From OLB7 sp966250335 (GTDB lineage Bacteria > Bacteroidota > Ignavibacteria > OLB7): a DNA stretch of 64,000 nt. Below are positions 62,305 to 64,000 of this stretch, in pieces. The stretch is from the NCBI GenBank assembly GCA_966250335.1, contig CBINGZ010000007.1, positions 62,001 to 126,000 of the forward strand, written 5' to 3'. Each line of letters begins with the position of its first letter. Position 1 is the stretch's first letter. The position numbers and the translations under genes were made by a program. The notes under the pieces were generated by a model. It saw only the letters and a program-made list of their open reading frames with translations. It was not told the origin of the DNA and made no database searches.

Positions 62305-63960
62305 TCAGACTGTTTCGTTTGAATGTACTTGAGAAATATATGGTCCGTCCCCGCCGTTCATCCGGGAACCTCGTCCGTCATCTATCGTGCCGAGATCGAT
62401 CACGCGTGTTGCGATATTCTCCACGAACCGCCTGTCGTGCTCGATGAAGAGCATCGTCGGCCCATCGGCCAGAATCGCCTCTTCGATCCTCTCCCGCGAC
62501 ATCAGATCGATATAGTTCATCGGCTCGTCCCAGAGGAGGAGATGGAACTGCGAGGCGAACGATCGGCAGAGATCGACCTTCTTTTGCTCCCCCCTGCTGA
62601 AGGACTCCAGCGGGCGGTCGAAGATATCGCCTCGTACTCCGAACGATCCCATCACCCTTCTGAACTCCGTCTCCGCCAGCCCCGCCGCGCGGAGGTGATC
62701 GCGAAGGTATCCCTCCTCCCAGAGCGGGTTCTGATACGACCTGGCCCTGCGAACGAAGTTCGGCAGATGAACCAGCCCCGCCGAGCGCCTGATCTCTCCG
62801 GTGATCGCCCGCATGAGGGTCGTCTTCCCGGAACCGTTCGGCCCCACGATCGCAAGCCTCTCCCCTCTCCGTAGAACGAACGAGACGTCATGAACGATCC
62901 GGCGTCCGTCGATATCGACGGAGAGATCGTGGACCGAGAGAACCACCTCGGGAGATCCGCTCCCCGGCGCAAGCCGGAGCAGAGGAAGCGACTCGGCGTT
63001 CGACATCAGCCCCTTCTTCTCCTCGATCATCTCCTCGATCCTCCGCTCCACATGGAGCGCCCGCTTCATCATCTTCGCCGCCTTGTGCCCTTCGTATCCG
63101 CTGTCGGCCGCCGCGTTCTTTCCCCGCTCGCGGCTTGCGGACCACGACCTCCGGGCGCGGGCCGTCTCCTCCAGCGCCTCGACCTGACGGCGGAGATTCT
63201 CATCCCGCCGCCGCTCATGCTCCTCCTCCAGCTCCTTCTGTCGTTTCCAGTCGCCATACGATCCTTTCGTCACCCGCACGTCGCTTCTGTTGATCGACAC
63301 GATATGATCGGCGCATCGGTCGAGAACGCTTCTGTCGTGGGAGACGAGGAGGAAGCCGTGCTTCCGTTCCAGGTATCGCGCCAGGGTCTCGCGGCCGTCG
63401 GCGTCGAGATGGTTCGTCGGCTCGTCGATGATCGGATAGATCGCGGGACGAAGGAAGAGTGCCGCGATCATGGCGCGGGTCTGCTCGCCGCCGCTCAGCG
63501 TCTCGAATCGCCTCATGAGAGATTCGGGCCCCAGGCCGATCGCCGCCGCCTCCCGTTCTATCAGCCCGTCGATCTCGTAGCCTCTATGCGCCTCGTAGAG
63601 TTCCAGCAGATCGCCGTACGCGGCAAGGCTCGCTTCATCCTCTATCGTCAGCAGCTCCTCCATCTTCTCCTCCCAGCGTCGGAACGGAGCGATGACGTCT
63701 CTGATGACCTCGATCGTCGTTCCCTCCGCTCGCGCGGGAGGGAAGGAGATATATCCTGTCGCGACTGGTACCGAGAGGGCTCCTCCCGTCGGAGTCAGTT
63801 CCCCCGCAATCAGTCTCAGGAGTGTCGTTTTTCCCCGGCCGTTGCGTCCCACCAGGGCCGTCCGCCACTCGGTGTCGATGCTTACCGTGAGATCGTCGAA
63901 GATCTGCGCGAACGGCGACGCGTAATTGAACCGCAGATGTTGAACCAGTATCGTAGCCAT
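62305..63960 (-). CDS. ABC-F family ATP-binding protein (Lsa-like)
   Basis: Cytoplasmic ABC-F protein of 551 residues with two ATPase domains and no membrane segment; such proteins act on the ribosome. Domain 1 has Walker A GRNGRGKTT (about 38-46), signature LSGGEQ and Walker B IIDEPTNHLD. Domain 2 has GPNGSGKTT, the unusual signature FSRGEQ and Walker B LLWDEPMNYID. The charged linker between them is the P-site tRNA-interaction region. The order and the short, degenerate second half resemble Lsa/Vga-type factors, some of which protect against lincosamides and pleuromutilins. Resistance is not shown by sequence alone. The start ATG at 63960 is used; it is 8 bp upstream of rtcB. Confidence 0.87.
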   Translation of the reverse strand: MATILVQHLRFNYASPFAQIFDDLTVSIDTEWRTALVGRNGRGKTTLLRLIAGELTPTGGALSVPVATGYISFPPARAEGTTIEVIRDVIAPFRRWEEKMEELLTIEDEASLAAYGDLLELYEAHRGYEIDGLIEREAAAIGLGPESLMRRFETLSGGEQTRAMIAALFLRPAIYPIIDEPTNHLDADGRETLARYLERKHGFLLVSHDRSVLDRCADHIVSINRSDVRVTKGSYGDWKRQKELEEEHERRRDENLRRQVEALEETARARRSWSASRERGKNAAADSGYEGHKAAKMMKRALHVERRIEEMIEEKKGLMSNAESLPLLRLAPGSGSPEVVLSVHDLSVDIDGRRIVHDVSFVLRRGERLAIVGPNGSGKTTLMRAITGEIRRSAGLVHLPNFVRRARSYQNPLWEEGYLRDHLRAAGLAETEFRRVMGSFGVRGDIFDRPLESFSRGEQKKVDLCRSFASQFHLLLWDEPMNYIDLMSRERIEEAILADGPTMLFIEHDRRFVENIATRVIDLGTIDDGRGSRMNGGDGPYISQVHSNETV

Positions 63961-64000
63961 GAGGGCGTACCTCTCCAGGGCCGCTTTCGCCGCCATCTTT

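Overview
The window reads as chromosomal DNA of a GC-rich (about 60%) member of the Bacteroidota/Chlorobiota (FCB) lineage, possibly near Kapabacteria or Ignavibacteria. This is an inference from three things: proteins ending in type IX secretion (T9SS) type A sorting domains, several starts with weak Shine-Dalgarno sites, and promoters resembling the Bacteroidota -7 box TAnnTTTG. Household genes are intact and closely spaced. No prophage, complete insertion sequence, CRISPR array or rRNA operon was seen.

Layout. 0-14.5 kb: housekeeping and conserved genes (M1 peptidase, tRNA-Thr, YtcJ-type amidohydrolase, yraN, tyrS, smpB, an ECF sigma factor with its membrane partner, a threonylcarbamoyl-AMP synthase, rpmB, DedA, SirB1-type and LOG-family proteins). 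14.5-26.5 kb: an accessory region of three paralogous leftward cassettes. Each is transcribed in the order transposase-type-HTH/LuxR regulator, Cys-rich secreted protein, short Asp-box protein with a T9SS-like tail. Each is followed by a long gene-free tract of hairpins holding copies of a structured repeat (R elements). A frameshifted aminoglycoside phosphotransferase-like gene lies between the first and second cassettes. 26.5-36.5 kb: glyS, a translationally coupled biotin operon bioB-F-D-A ending in a ferritin-like diiron protein, a divergent LonC-like protease, and rpe. 36.8-40.6 kb: a small ribosomal cluster, tRNA-Leu and gyrA. 40.9-57.1 kb: four exported ankyrin-repeat proteins interspersed with an SDR epimerase, two large T9SS cargo proteins, TPP-riboswitch-controlled thiC, an Asp-box lipoprotein and a TPR-LuxR regulator. 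57.4-64 kb: a lipoprotein, an S66 peptidase, a cytochrome c lipoprotein, RtcB and an ABC-F ATPase.

The most unusual content is the 14.5-26.5 kb region. The three cassettes share gene order, protein families, a putative operator (CAAAAGTA) just behind each regulator stop codon, -7-like boxes at matching positions, and 3' hairpin tracts. Six R elements share a loop motif (GGAGGTACAGG then TGAGGAG), an inner stem GGGCGRCGGC/GCCGCCGCCC, and outer arms that differ between copies; in five of the six the two outer arms are clearly complementary. This looks like a duplicated self-regulated surface/secretion module with a linked structured element, which I do not recognise as a described system.

All identifications come from reading the sequence. 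No database search, structure prediction or alignment was run.
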